DNA of 64,000 nucleotides from Monosporascus cannonballus (taxonomy: Eukaryota > Ascomycota > Sordariomycetes > Xylariales). This document shows, in pieces, positions 1 through 10,241 of the stretch. A model generated the notes under the pieces. The model saw nothing but the letters and a program-made list of their open reading frames with translations, was not told where the DNA came from and ran no database searches. Every line of letters begins with the position of its first letter. The first letter of the stretch is position 1. A program made the translations under genes and the position numbers. The DNA is taken from NCBI GenBank assembly GCA_004154925.1, contig QJNS01000699.1, forward strand, positions 1 through 64,000, in the 5' to 3' direction.

Positions 1-118
1 GGGAAGGGGGTGTTGTTCTCGCTCGTTGTTAGTGGGATGGGACGGTAGCGCTTAATGCGAAGATAATAGAAGGAAAGGAACCAAGGCTAACGCAGCGGCC
101 CCCGGTGGGATTTCACAG

Positions 119-996
119 GTCAAACCGCGCGTGAACAAGGCCCAGACGGGCGTCGAGACGGCCGGCGTCAAGCACAGCATGAACCCGTTCGACGAGCTGT
201 CGGTTGAGGAGGCGGTGCGGATGCGCGAGCGCAAGTCGGCCCCCGGCGGCGTCGAGGACATCTGCGTCATCTCGGCGGGGCCGGCCAAGGCGCAGGACGT
301 GCTGCGCACCGCCATGGCCATGGGCGCGGACCGCGGCATACACGTCGAGGTGAAGGAGGGGGAGGCCGAGGCGGGCACGGGCGGGCTCGAGCCCCTCACC
401 GTTGCCAAGCTCCTGAGGGCCGCCGTCGACCGCGAACGCTCCAACCTCGTCATCCTCGGCAAGCAGAGCATCGACGACGACGCCGCCCAGACCGGCCAGA
501 TGCTCGCCGGCCTGCTGGGCTGGGGCCAGGCCACGCAGGCCAGCGCCGTCCGGTTTGTGGAAGGGGAGGGTGACAAGGTGGAGGTCACTCAGGAGGTCGA
601 CGGCGGCGTCGCCACCGTCCGCTCGAGCCTGCCCATGGTTATTACGACCGACCTCCGCCTCAACGAGCCCCGCTACGCGAGCCTGCCGAATATCATGAAG
701 GCCAAGAAGAAGCCACTCGCCAAGCTCAGCCTCAGCGACCTCGGCGTCGCGAACGAGAGGAGGCTCAAGGTCGTTAAGGTTACGGGTATGTCTGCTGTTC
801 CTTGCTTCTCTACTTGCCTTTTACGCCTTTGTCGTCTGGTGAGAATAGGGGTCGGGCGGGGTAGAGGGAGGATGTATCTTGGATGGCTCGATGACTAACT
901 TGTCGCCCTGCAGAGCCCGCCCCGAGGCAAGGAGGTGGTAAGGTGGAGGACGTCGATGGCTTGATCGGCAAGCTGAAGGAGCTGGGTGCCTTATAG
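119..996 (+). CDS. ETFB: Electron transfer flavoprotein beta subunit, 5' end outside window
   Basis: This is the mitochondrial matrix flavoprotein subunit that, with ETF-alpha, carries electrons from acyl-CoA and other dehydrogenases to ETF-ubiquinone oxidoreductase. Exons are 119-785 and 914-996. The window opens inside an upstream intron: a GCTAAC branch site lies near 84-89 and the CAG acceptor at 116-118, so the first exon or exons are missing. The second intron (786-913) has GTATGT, a CTAAC branch and TGCAG. The reading frame shows family hallmarks: VKHSMNPFDE near the start of the visible part, GKQSIDDDAAQTGQMLAG in the middle, and DLRLNEPRYASLPNIMKAKK near the end. The spliced C-terminus reads GGGKVEDVDGLIGKLKELG, typical of fungal orthologues. 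About 249 residues are visible and nothing is damaged. Identification is from remembered family motifs and is secure. Confidence 0.95.
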
Positions 997-2479
997 AGTA
1001 GTGCTGATGTGTTGGCTTATGTATATGTACGGGCCGAGCGAGAGCATGGACCTTGGAATGGGAGCAATATTTAGAGACCTTCGGATGAGTCTCTGATATG
1101 CTATACGGGGGATTACGGGCTACTCAAGTTTGTCTAAAGATAAGGCAAGCGCAAGCACAAGCACGCGGGCACCTCGTCTTCTCGCGCAATTTAACGAAAT
1201 ATGCATAATCAGCGTATCGGTTTCTCGAACGGAGGTAAATGTCTCGGTTCCTCCGTTTATACCTGCCCCATCTAGCTCCCAGGACGGGAGTTGCTTGAAT
1301 TTGTCCGTTTACATGATTAGGCATATACACTCCTAAAGATTATCCATCGGGCTTTATCATCTAGCGAATGGCAGACGTCCTATCCAGTGCGGCCATCGGG
1401 TATCAACATATCTCTGAGGCCGACCCATTTGCCCAGCGGTGCTGATGGGACCACGATCTGCTGTGGATGAGAGAAGTTAACATTTGTCACCTCGGGCTAA
1501 TGGCAATATTAAAGTCAAGGTTCGTGAACATAGTGAGCAGCGTCTCATCTTTAGAGTGTCCTCTAACCGCGGGAAGCGGTGGTGTTCACGCGTGGGCCAG
1601 CATTATGCTTCACAGCTCCTGTCTCCTTCCGCCTTCTCAGCTGTGCGGTAGAAATGCATCATCGTGTGCTTCGTGGCGGAGGGCGTTGTTCACTGGATGC
1701 GTTCCACACCAGACACTTCAACGACGTACGTCTTTCGCTTCCCTATACTAAATCTTTCGTGACCTTTGTTTGTTCCGGTCGGAGAAGTCTGTCTATCGTG
1801 ACTCCGTAGGGTCCAAACCCCCCTACCCTTCCCCCCGGGAAAAACCCTTCTATGCTTTCTTCTGGGTTTCATATCGCATTTCCCTCGAACGTTATCATGA
1901 TACGGACATAATATTTTATTAGGCTCCAATAGGCGAAGACTTAGTTAAATACCTACTTAGGCCGGTATTTCAGTTAAAGGATTCCAGTTTGGTTGGTACA
2001 GATCTGGTGCCGGCAAGGTTTGAAGACTTAACTAGTTAATAACCCTCAGTAATAAATGATGCCGCTTTCGGCGCCGGAATGGGTGGATGCTGGGCCCCCC
2101 TGGAATGGTGCCAGCTGCTAACTGAGCCCTAGGAGCCAAGGAGATGCTAATTTGCGGCCGCCTATTGGACAGAGCTCTCTTCTCATAGCTCTGGTGGGGA
2201 AGTCTACTGGTTAGACTGGAGAATTTTTTGACGTAGTGAGACGCCAGTCATATCAACTCAATTCCCGTCCACCATCGCCCCGCCTCCGACATCAATTTGC
2301 TTTTCTCCCCTTCACGAAACTGTTCAATTATAATACTCGCCGCCCCTCCCCCCCTCTTCCTTATCTTCAGGTGCCCAACGACGAGGTCCGAAGCGCCAAA
2401 TAATACACTCCAACCCTCTCCGACGAAAATAAGATTTCTCCCGACTTCTCCTGATCGGATTTGATCTCTAGTAGCCCTT
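997..2479. other. Intergenic region, ETFB 3' side to arg-2 leader
   Basis: This 1.5-kb stretch holds the ETFB 3' UTR and the promoter and outer leader of arg-2. I see no coding frame with family features, no tRNA and no repeat. Short open frames on both strands here overlap one another in opposite directions and have no recognisable content. Confidence 0.6.
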
Positions 2480-2804
2480 ATGATCGGGCGCTCGTCAGTC
2501 TTCACTTCACAGGTACGTTCCAATGCCACTATCGTCCTCGTCGGCATAGCGCTGCGGTCGTCTCGAGTGGCTCGACCCCTTCCCTCTAAAGTTTTTCCTA
2601 CATTGAACTCGCCGGCGGTTTGATGGAAATTCTATCTATGCCACTCTGTCTCTCGCTTGCCCATAACTCTTGTCCATTGCTTCTGCTGACCTTCTCTCGC
2701 AATAGGACTATATTTCAGGTCAGTCCCAGGCCGCCGCGAACTGACTCACCGCCCCGAAGCTAACATCAACTACAGACCACTTGTGGCGGGCTCTTACCGC
2801 TTAA
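2480..2804 (+). CDS. Arginine attenuator peptide uORF, split by two introns
   Basis: This is a 24-codon upstream ORF in the arg-2/CPA1 leader, joined from 2480-2512, 2706-2718 and 2776-2804. Exon 1 gives M-I-G-R then SSVFTSQ. Exon 2 gives DYIS, and the next Asp codon is split across the second junction. Exon 3 completes it and gives HLWRALTA before TAA. Family knowledge: in Neurospora arg-2 and yeast CPA1 this peptide, with the conserved SVFTSQDY and DHLWRAL blocks, stalls the ribosome at its stop codon when arginine is plentiful and so represses translation of the main ORF. Asp-12, critical in that system, is present. Intron 1 (2513-2705) has GTACGT and ATAG; intron 2 (2719-2775) has GTCAGT, a GCTAAC branch site and ACAG. 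The stop is 62 nt before the main ATG. Spliced length and residue order match the known peptide, so confidence is high although no transcript is available. Confidence 0.93.
2742..2748 (+). promoter_or_regulatory. Perfect Gcn4/CPC1-type site TGACTCA inside leader intron
   Basis: TGACTCA is the consensus for the Gcn4/CPC-1 general amino acid control activator, which is known to regulate fungal arginine genes. Here it lies within the second intron of the attenuator uORF, downstream of the likely transcription start, so it may be a coincidental match. The site is seen; its function is inferred. Confidence 0.3.
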
Positions 2805-2866
2805 GGGGTGCATTGAATAATCCCTATAGCTTTACCCGACTTTTTTTTTTTGACTTTTAGAACATC

Positions 2867-4306
2867 ATGTTCTCCCGACTCGCTTTCAAGGGTGCTAAGC
2901 CCCGGACCATTAGCGCCGCTGGGCTCCGGTCTCCGGCCCGATACCTTTCTACGACCGCATCGCTCGCTACCAAGCTGGCCCAAGGCAGCAAGGGCAGAGT
3001 GATGCCTCAGTCCTACAATCGCCCCACTGCTCCTGCCTCTGGCATAGAAGCTACCCTAACTATCCGGGTACGTTGCAGAGCTGAGTGCCGTTTACGGTGG
3101 TGTTGATGGCTAACTAGAGCTAAGGACGGCCCCGTATTCCACGGAACCGCCTTCGGGGCTAATGCCAACATTTCTGGCGAAGCCGTCTTCACAACTTCCC
3201 TTGTTGGCTACCCTGAGTCGATGACCGATCCCTCTTACCGAGGCCAAATTCTGGTCTTCACCCAGCCCCTGATTGGAAACTATGGCGTGCCTTCCTCAAA
3301 GCGTGATGAGTGGAACCTGCTGAGGTATTTCGAGTCTCCTCATATTCAGTGTGCCGGTGTGGTTGTCGCCGATGTCGCCGAGCAATACAGCCATTGGACT
3401 GCTGTCGAGAGTCTAGGCGAATGGTGTGCTCGAGAAGGCATCCCTGCTATCTCCGGGGTTGATACCCGCGCCATTGTCACCTATCTCCGAGAGCAGGGTT
3501 CCTCCCTCGCCAGGATATCCGTTGGTGACGAGTACGATGCCGATGAGGACGAGAGTTTCATCGATCCTGGCCAGATTAACCTTGTCAAGAGGGTCAGCAC
3601 GAAAGCTCCCTTCGTTGTCGAAGCCCACGACCCCAAGTACCACATCGCCTTGATCGATTGCGGTGTCAAGGAGAACATCCTCCGAAGCCTGGTTAGCCGT
3701 GGTGCTAGCGTCACGGTCTTCCCTTACGACTTCAAGATCCGGAAGGTGGCTGACAATTACGACGGTGTATTTATCTCCAACGGCCCTGGAGACCCGACGC
3801 ACTGCCAATCCACTGTACACAACTTGAGAGTGCTTATGGAGACTTCCCAGATTCCGATCATGGGTATCTGCTTAGGCCATCAACTTCTGGCTCTTGCGGC
3901 CGGAGCCCGTACCATTAAGCTCAAGTATGGCAACCGGGCTCACAACATTCCCGCGCTAGACATGACCACTGGACAGTGCCATATCACCAGCCAGAACCAT
4001 GGATACGCCGTTGATGCCAGCACCTTGCCAAGCGACTGGAAGGAGTACTTTGTCAATCTCAACGACGGAAGCAATGAGGGTATGCGTCATATGTCCCGAC
4101 CGATCTTCTCGACTCAATTCCACCCTGAAGCTCGAGGTGGCCCGATGGACAGCAGTTACCTCTTCGACAAGTACATTGAGGACGTGAAGGCTTTCAAGTC
4201 TTTCCAACCTGTCTACAAGGACAACCGTCCGTCGCAGTTGATGCTCGATATCCTCAGTAAGGAGCGGGTTGGTGTCCACCCTGAGCCGTTGGCTACTGCT
4301 GCTTAA
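2867..4306 (+). CDS. arg-2: Arginine-specific carbamoyl-phosphate synthase small (glutaminase) subunit
   Basis: This glutamine amidotransferase subunit hydrolyses glutamine and passes ammonia to the large subunit for carbamoyl phosphate in arginine synthesis. Exons are 2867-3067 and 3125-4306, giving about 460 residues. The first 40 residues are rich in Arg, Ser and Ala and lack acidic residues, as expected for a mitochondrial presequence. The N-terminal domain carries the [14 protein letters not shown] region and [19 protein letters not shown]. The C-terminal class I glutaminase domain has the nucleophile Cys-316 in GICLGHQ and His-400/Glu-402 in FHPEA, so the catalytic triad is complete. 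The start is the first ATG after the attenuator uORF. The single intron (3068-3124) begins GTACGT and has a GCTAAC branch, but the only in-frame junction restoring TIR-DGPVFHG uses an AAG acceptor. The gene appears functional, with translation predicted to be arginine-repressed through the uORF. Confidence 0.95.
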
Positions 4307-5580
4307 TTCATCTTGATTCTCGGATGCATAGGTCACGGATGTTTGGGTGGAAAGGGGCAAGTATGGGGACTTGGTGTGTGTCGTTTTTGTAGGACGTAGG
4401 AAATGAATACTGTAATACACATCGCTCACAAAAGCTAATGCTCTTGCATATTGAAATACCAATAGGGTAATTGATAACGTTCTCTGTGCCTATGTCAAGT
4501 GGTTCGGGTTCGACTGCAAAATTCTGCGATACGAGTGCAGTGGCCGTACAGTATAGGTGCAACAGGGTAAGCTACCCAGGTGTTGGTAATGACTCTGTAG
4601 ATACGAACTTCGTAATAGCGAAATACTACTCCCACTGTTCCGAGTCGCATGGACCAGGATTCCTTATTAACTTACTACAAAAAGATAAACAAAGCACAAG
4701 ACTATGCCTCCAAAGAATCTGTTCACTTCTGACCTCAAGATCCCTGGGCGGGCTCCCCCGCAAGCTCCCGGAAGGCGTCTCGGTGTGTTCCCACCACCCC
4801 GGCATCGAAGACTTCCCAATTCAGTGCTCGAGCTGAAACCGCCACGCATATATATATATATGTATGTACTCAGGACCCGACCCAGCTACTGGCTTCTGAA
4901 GTTACTGACTAGCAAGTCCTGTTCAGGTTCCGCTTGCTCCCGCTCCTAGATAACGTCCCCCCTTGAGTCTCCCCCCCCCCCCCCCCCAACGATCATCACC
5001 TCGCTCTCATCTTGGGGAGGCGAGGCGGGGTGAGCAGAGCAGTCGTTCGGAGACTGGCTTGTGTATACGGCTTCTTTTTCCCGGCGGACGACAAAATGAA
5101 GTAGATCAGGCGTCTTGGAAGGAGGCCGAGGATAATGATGGATACGGGACATGGGTCTGCTATATCCAGCTTGGTATGTGACTCGTGAGCCCAGGCCGTG
5201 TGCGACGGCGAGGTCGCGTTGCTTGTTCGATGGGGAGAGGGGACAACGACCGACCTGAAAAACGTGCCTGTCCCCATGCGAACATCACTCTGAAGTCAGT
5301 CGACATCCGCGACCTGTATGGGGAGTATATGATTACAAGTCTGGGGTGCCTACTAACCCATAAGGGTCTGTCTGCCTATATTTTTGCTTCCGGGCGGTGG
5401 TCCGCCTGTGCCTTGTAGGCTTAAAGCTGACCTACAAACATCTAGGACGACATCCAATCTGGATATCTATCCTCCTTCGCCTCCAACGCGAGACCGTATG
5501 TACTCGTGGGATGCCATGGCCATACATACAGGCGTCGCAGCTTATCCACCTCCCCCTTATCCGTCTCCTTACATCTCAAG
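4307..5580. other. Intergenic region between convergent arg-2 and SAP-protein genes
   Basis: The two flanking genes converge here, so this region should hold both 3' UTRs. It includes a TA-dinucleotide run at 4848-4861 and a 17-base C homopolymer at 4971-4987. No coding frame shows family features. Confidence 0.6.
4971..4987 (+). repeat. Poly(C) homopolymer, 17 bases
   Basis: An uninterrupted run of 17 C is visible. The length may be inexact because homopolymers are error-prone in sequencing. Confidence 0.85.
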
Positions 5581-7401
5581 TTAGTAGCGGTTGTGTGTAC
5601 CGCCTCTATAGCGGTCGCCTCCTCGGTCATCTCCATATCGCGAACGACCATTATATCCCGAACCCGAAGCGTCTTGCGGCCGGAATCGATCGCCACCCCG
5701 GGGCACACCGTGGTACAAGGGCGGACCTCCACCGCCGCGACGAGGACCTCCACCACCACGGCCACCGCCACCACCACCCCGACGTCCACCTACGAGTCCG
5801 CGTCTTCGCTCACGCTCGCGGTGGGGCGGCCGGATACCCAGGAAGATCTCAGGACCGCGGTCAACCAGGTAGTCGCCGTTCTCGAAGTAGTACCGTTTGT
5901 ATTCTTTGCCAAAGTCTCGATCATAATCGCGAGACTTCGCTTCTGACAGGATGGAAAGGCGCCGCTCGGCTAGGTCATTCGAGACTGGCTTGTAAGAAAT
6001 ATTAGGGTAGGCGCGCGTGGTTAGTGACTGCTCGCTAAGGCGCTCCAGCCTACTGGGGTGCACTGCAGGTCCGCGGCCTCCTTGCTGAAAGCCACGCGGG
6101 CCTAGCGGCGCGCCTTCGACTCCGGGGAACAGCCTTGAGGGGCCGCTCGGGATTGACATTCTGCGCTCAGGTTGCGGTGGCTGTGACGGCGGCTGTTTGG
6201 TGATGGGCGGGGCCGTTCCAGCCTCTTGAAGCCTAGCCCTCACACCTCCATCGCCGTCGTTCTCGTATGTGACCTCGTATCGGCTTGTAGAGCCGCGACC
6301 GCCGCTTGATCCCTGTTCCATATCAACCCAGTCACTGAAGCGTTCCGGGGGGATGAAGTCAACCCAGAGGGGCTTTCGGTTAGTCTCGTCGGGCCAGATG
6401 CGGTCATGAAGAGCCGTTCTGACCCGTGACGCTGCTGATACGGAGTTGAAAACAACAAAAGCATGCGTCCGGATGGTGTCGAGGTAGAAATCAACAATGG
6501 TACTCTCCTCGATTGAAGTACCCGATGGCGTCGCTAAGTCGAGTAGATGATCCTGGACTGCTTGCGGACGTAGAGGTCGCATAAAGTTCTTGATGTACAA
6601 CGCGGAAGTCGCAGGATGGATGGCAGGCCCAATGTCACGCTCCATCTCCGTAGGGAGATTAACTCGAGCTTCTTGATCGGGCAGAGCTTCGTTCGCTGTG
6701 GTGAGCGCCTCCTTGGGACTTGACGGAGCAGCAGTTCCTGAGATTCCTGAGGAGTTCCCACCTTGAACATCATCCCGCGATGTTTGCACAACGCGAGTCT
6801 CATCGGTGGATTCCCTGCCGTCCTGTTCGGCAGAAACATCACCTCTCACCCCTTCCATATCAACGTCTTGGCCTCGAGCCAAATCAGATGTTCCCTCAGG
6901 CGCGATCTCCTGGTCATCTTGTCTAACGCGCTTTCGGGCGATGTCTTCGGGGGATGGCTGAGGGCTCCCGGACCTTCGTTTCCGCTTCTGTGAATCCCGA
7001 ACAACTTCTGCCAAGGGAGCGGGCGTGGCATCGGTGGATTGGGGCAGACTGGCACCTTGACCTTGAGCATCGATGGTCGTCGTAGGGGTTTCTTGTGCAG
7101 TAGGAGGGTCAGGCAGTTGGTCTAGGACAGACTCATTTGAGGCAGCCGGCTCCACAGGACCAGGCGTTTCTTCTGATTTCTCCACATCATCACTTACGTC
7201 TTGGGCTACATCTTGGGTGGTTACTTCAGCAGGGTCCTCTGTCGAGGTGGGCTGGACGCTTTCGCTTTCGGCTTCGGCTTCGGCTTCGGCAGCTTCAAGA
7301 CGGGCGACTAATTCAGCCTTGAGACCATTCTGAGGCAAGCCTCGATTCTTGAGCTCTGCCTTAAGGTCAACGACCTTCAACTTGTTGTAGTCGGTGGCCA
7401 T
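5581..7401 (-). CDS. SAP-domain, RRM-like, RGG-rich nuclear RNA/DNA-binding protein (Acinus-like)
   Basis: This is a 606-residue single-exon protein. An N-terminal SAP motif (about residues 5-38, KLKVVDLKAELKNRGLPQNG then LKAELVARLE) is a helix-extended-helix fold that binds chromatin DNA. A long acidic, Ser/Thr/Pro-rich linker follows, containing a basic nuclear-localisation-like cluster KRKRRSGS...RKRVR (about 139-161). An RRM-like domain lies near 266-350 (ALYIKNFMRPLRPQ, THAFVVFNS, PLWVDFIPPERF). The C-terminus has an Arg-rich EYKRYYFENGDYLVDRGPE segment and an RGG/GGGRGG tract (about 530-570). SAP plus RRM-like plus RGG resembles Acinus-type splicing/exon-junction proteins, but that link is inferred. 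I chose the ATG at 7401 because it directly precedes the SAP domain (MATDYNKLK); an in-frame ATG at 7467 would add 22 unremarkable residues. Confidence 0.85.
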   Translation of the reverse strand: MATDYNKLKVVDLKAELKNRGLPQNGLKAELVARLEAAEAEAEAESESVQPTSTEDPAEVTTQDVAQDVSDDVEKSEETPGPVEPAASNESVLDQLPDPPTAQETPTTTIDAQGQGASLPQSTDATPAPLAEVVRDSQKRKRRSGSPQPSPEDIARKRVRQDDQEIAPEGTSDLARGQDVDMEGVRGDVSAEQDGRESTDETRVVQTSRDDVQGGNSSGISGTAAPSSPKEALTTANEALPDQEARVNLPTEMERDIGPAIHPATSALYIKNFMRPLRPQAVQDHLLDLATPSGTSIEESTIVDFYLDTIRTHAFVVFNSVSAASRVRTALHDRIWPDETNRKPLWVDFIPPERFSDWVDMEQGSSGGRGSTSRYEVTYENDGDGGVRARLQEAGTAPPITKQPPSQPPQPERRMSIPSGPSRLFPGVEGAPLGPRGFQQGGRGPAVHPSRLERLSEQSLTTRAYPNISYKPVSNDLAERRLSILSEAKSRDYDRDFGKEYKRYYFENGDYLVDRGPEIFLGIRPPHRERERRRGLVGGRRGGGGGGRGGGGPRRGGGGPPLYHGVPRGGDRFRPQDASGSGYNGRSRYGDDRGGDRYRGGTHNRY

Positions 7402-8843
7402 GGTCGCAGAGTGATAGGTTAGGTATAGCTTCAAAGCCGGAGTGGCATGGCTTGCGACGGAGCTCAAGCTTCAGTATCTTACGCTCTTGGCGCGCAGGGA
7501 ATTGAAACGGGTGATGCAGTGAGCGGAAGTGGGCAGTGCAGTCTGTGGCTAATGGCTACCGTGAGTAACGTAACCATATACGCGTGCGACAATGCCGGAT
7601 GGACAGCACAGCGATATTAGAGTTTCGGTAGCCAAGAATACCTAACGTTAGGTAGGTAGCTGGTATCGAAATATTACGTTGTCGAAGGTGGGTGGGTGAG
7701 TGTCAGGCGCGTCGTCGCGGTTGCACATGGCGGAAGAGAAAAAGAAGATGGTGGGTCCATTTTTTCATATTTGCTTGTTACAACGTTACCTGCTTCTCTG
7801 TTAGTGCATACTTGAGTGTCTGTAAATTAAATTTGGTGTCCTTGGCATCAAGACGATTGATTAGTGGGATCTCCTGCCGCTTACGAATGTCACTCTCAGC
7901 CTTGGAAGGAAAAAACACAGGTATGCGATTGAAAACAAAGAGGCTGCCACAAGCCCTGACCATGATCGTGCAGCTGCCTATCTGGGTGCCTTTGCCTAGC
8001 AAATATGCGTATACCTGCTTATTTACATAATGTACCCATGGTCTACTCTGATTATGTATCTATAGGTGATAAGTGCTTTGCTAGCTTCCAGTAAGTTCAT
8101 AGGGTGAATAGGGACACAAGATGAAGATCGCTTCACATTCAGTGAGCTGAGAAAAAGTTCATCCAGTGTTCAGCACCAAGTAGTTGCGGGGGGGCCAATC
8201 GTCGCCTTGCCGGGTTTGATTTCTTCGTGAACCAACTACCTGCACCTCACATTGCAGTGAGAAGGCTGCCGGTGGCCACAAATGCAATAAAATAAATATT
8301 TAGAGTAGGGTGGTAGCCATCAAGTCAGGCAAGAATAGATCGGGGGTAGCACCTTACCTACTCCCAATTTCTAATATCACACATATGTAGGATGGACCGC
8401 AAGCGGAATGCGACTGATTACTCAATCCATAAAAGCAGTTTTCCAAAGCCTCCAGCCCCGACGCCTCGTTGAATGTATGTATTATAACGCTCGAACCGAA
8501 AACCACCCTTCAAGGAACAATGGGAGCATCTCCGAGAGACCTCCCTCAAATAACCGTTTCCGTCAACCCAAAGAAAAAGAGTTAAGTACTATTGTCGATC
8601 TGGTCGCCCTTCAAAGCCAGCAAAAACTGTTTAGTTCTCACCCATTGGCGTTCCTCCATACATCGCTCCCCTATTTCTCACTCTGCTTCATCTGAAGCAA
8701 CTGGGTATAACCTCATATTCCATCCCGTCTTTCAACCCGTCTCTTTCCCTTTGACCTTCCTCACAACGGATATCTGATCTCCACAAATCACAAGCCACCA
8801 GAGTTTTCCATCTGCCACTAATCCGCCACTGTGCAACGCCAGC
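7402..8843. other. Divergent intergenic region
   Basis: This 1.4-kb spacer lies between the divergent SAP-protein gene and the following gene and should contain both promoters. I see no convincing coding frame, RNA gene or repeat. Short antisense frames near 8.7-9.3 kb are shadows of the downstream gene. Confidence 0.6.
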
Positions 8844-10241
8844 ATGGCTGATTCCAGCGGGAATCCGTCGCCTCCGGGCGCAGCCGCATCTCCGGTAGGG
8901 CGCAGACCCCTGAAACATTACGTATCTATGCTTGGTACGAAACCAACTGGTGTCCTTTCTGGACGTGTAGAGAAGAATCGGACGCCAAAGCCATCGAAAC
9001 CGACTAAGGGACCGCAGGACCCAGGCGAGCAACCTAATGCATCCTCGCCCAAACGTCCAACGGCGAGTGCAGCCGCAAATTCTGGATCTAACAGCTCTCT
9101 TCCGCCTAGTCGCCCACCAGCTGGTCCGGCCGCAAATGCTGGATATGCTCTCCAGGAACATCTGGAGAGCATACGAGAAGTTATCCGTGAGAGTGAATAC
9201 AGAAGGTTTGTGCGAATACAGGCGGAGGCTGAGGAAAGGAGAGCGCAGGAAGCACGAGGGCCTGACCCTAGCCCTAGCCCCCCCCCTAGCGAGGACACGG
9301 AAGAAGACTACGATCCAAATGGTTACTGGCATGCGGACCAGATTTCTCTCAACATGATCCTCAAGGACCGCAACGAGTATAGTCTAATGCCGTCGACTTG
9401 GAGATTGTCCCTCAAGGGAATTCCCCTGCCGGAAGGTTTGTTCTACACCAAGACGAAGACCACGGCTGCACGACCAAGAATTTACTCGCATATCGAGAGG
9501 CTCGAATACCGAGGTGCGTCGGCTCAATCCGCCTTAGCTCTGACCTGCCACTTATAATATACAGGTGTGCTAGCGCTTCGCAGACTAATCGAAGTTCACG
9601 GACGTATTAGCGATCTACGCGAGAAACAAATGGAAGTCAAGCGTAATTATACCAGGCTACCTCATGAGCGGCAGGCCGACGAGAACATCGTGATCGATGA
9701 CATTACGAGACACCTTAGAAAGACCCTTGAGGATGCTATGAACTGGGCTGTAGCGGATGGGTCGCTCACCGTATACAGCAACAAGCAACTGCCCTCTAAC
9801 ATTGAGATTTTCGACCTAACCTGGTGCAAAGACGATTTCGCCGAAACTGTCCTGACAAGAATGACTATGATGGCTGAAGATTGGTCCCAGGCTTTAGCCG
9901 ATTTGCCAGGTTTCGAAGATAATAATAGAGAGAACGGAGGCGAGAATGAGGAAGCGAACGAGGATGATAACACCACGAAGAAACCGGAGGCCCCCGTCGT
10001 CTTCGGCTTTTTCATCTACAAACATATCGTCACGATCGTCACGTTGAACGCTGGCGATAAAATGGCCGCCGAGCACACGAGCTGTGAATTGAATTTCGCG
10101 GAGAAGAACCAGCATCAGTGGAACGCGCTCGCGGTCATGGCCACTGTCTGTTGGGCACGGGACCTTCTGATGAAGAAGGCCTTAGAGATGAAACTGGAGC
10201 CTGTCGAAGATGCCTCGGAGTTGAGCGATCCTGATGTTTGA
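8844..10241 (+). CDS. Unrecognised 448-residue protein with disordered N-terminus
   Basis: Exons are 8844-9513 and 9565-10241. The 51-nt intron (GTGCGT..ATACAG) splits a Gly codon, and reading through it would end the protein at 9557. The first 130 residues are rich in Pro, Ser, Ala and Lys and probably disordered. A charged, probably helical stretch follows (EHLESIREVIRESEYRRF then QAEAEERR), then an acidic Pro/Ser patch. From about residue 160 the protein looks globular, with YWHADQISLNMILKDRNEYS and WRLSLKGIPLPEGLFYTKT. Exon 2 has a helical LREKQMEVKRNYTR segment, an Asn/Glu/Asp-rich acidic loop, and a hydrophobic FGFFIYKHIVTIVTL strand-like segment, and it ends with an acidic tail. There is no signal peptide or clear membrane helix. 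I do not recognise the family and assign no function. It is the last intact gene before the AT-rich block. Confidence 0.8.

Noticed and set aside
52..588. Minus-strand open frame across the ETFB exon
   Set aside because: High-GC antisense shadow of ETFB without any family features.
786..898. Continuation of the ETFB frame past 785 to a stop at 896-898
   Set aside because: It reads through a canonical intron (GTATGT..CTAAC..CAG); splicing restores the conserved C-terminus ending at 996.
2248..2547. Minus-strand frame across the arg-2 leader
   Set aside because: It overlaps the attenuator uORF on the other strand and has no recognisable content.
7402..7467. N-terminal extension of the SAP protein from an ATG at 7467
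   Set aside because: The added 22 residues show no conserved feature and the internal ATG sits directly before the SAP motif; the extension cannot be fully excluded.
8688..9332. Minus-strand 214-codon frame
   Set aside because: Shadow of the spliced plus-strand gene at 8844-10241; its composition is that of an antisense frame.
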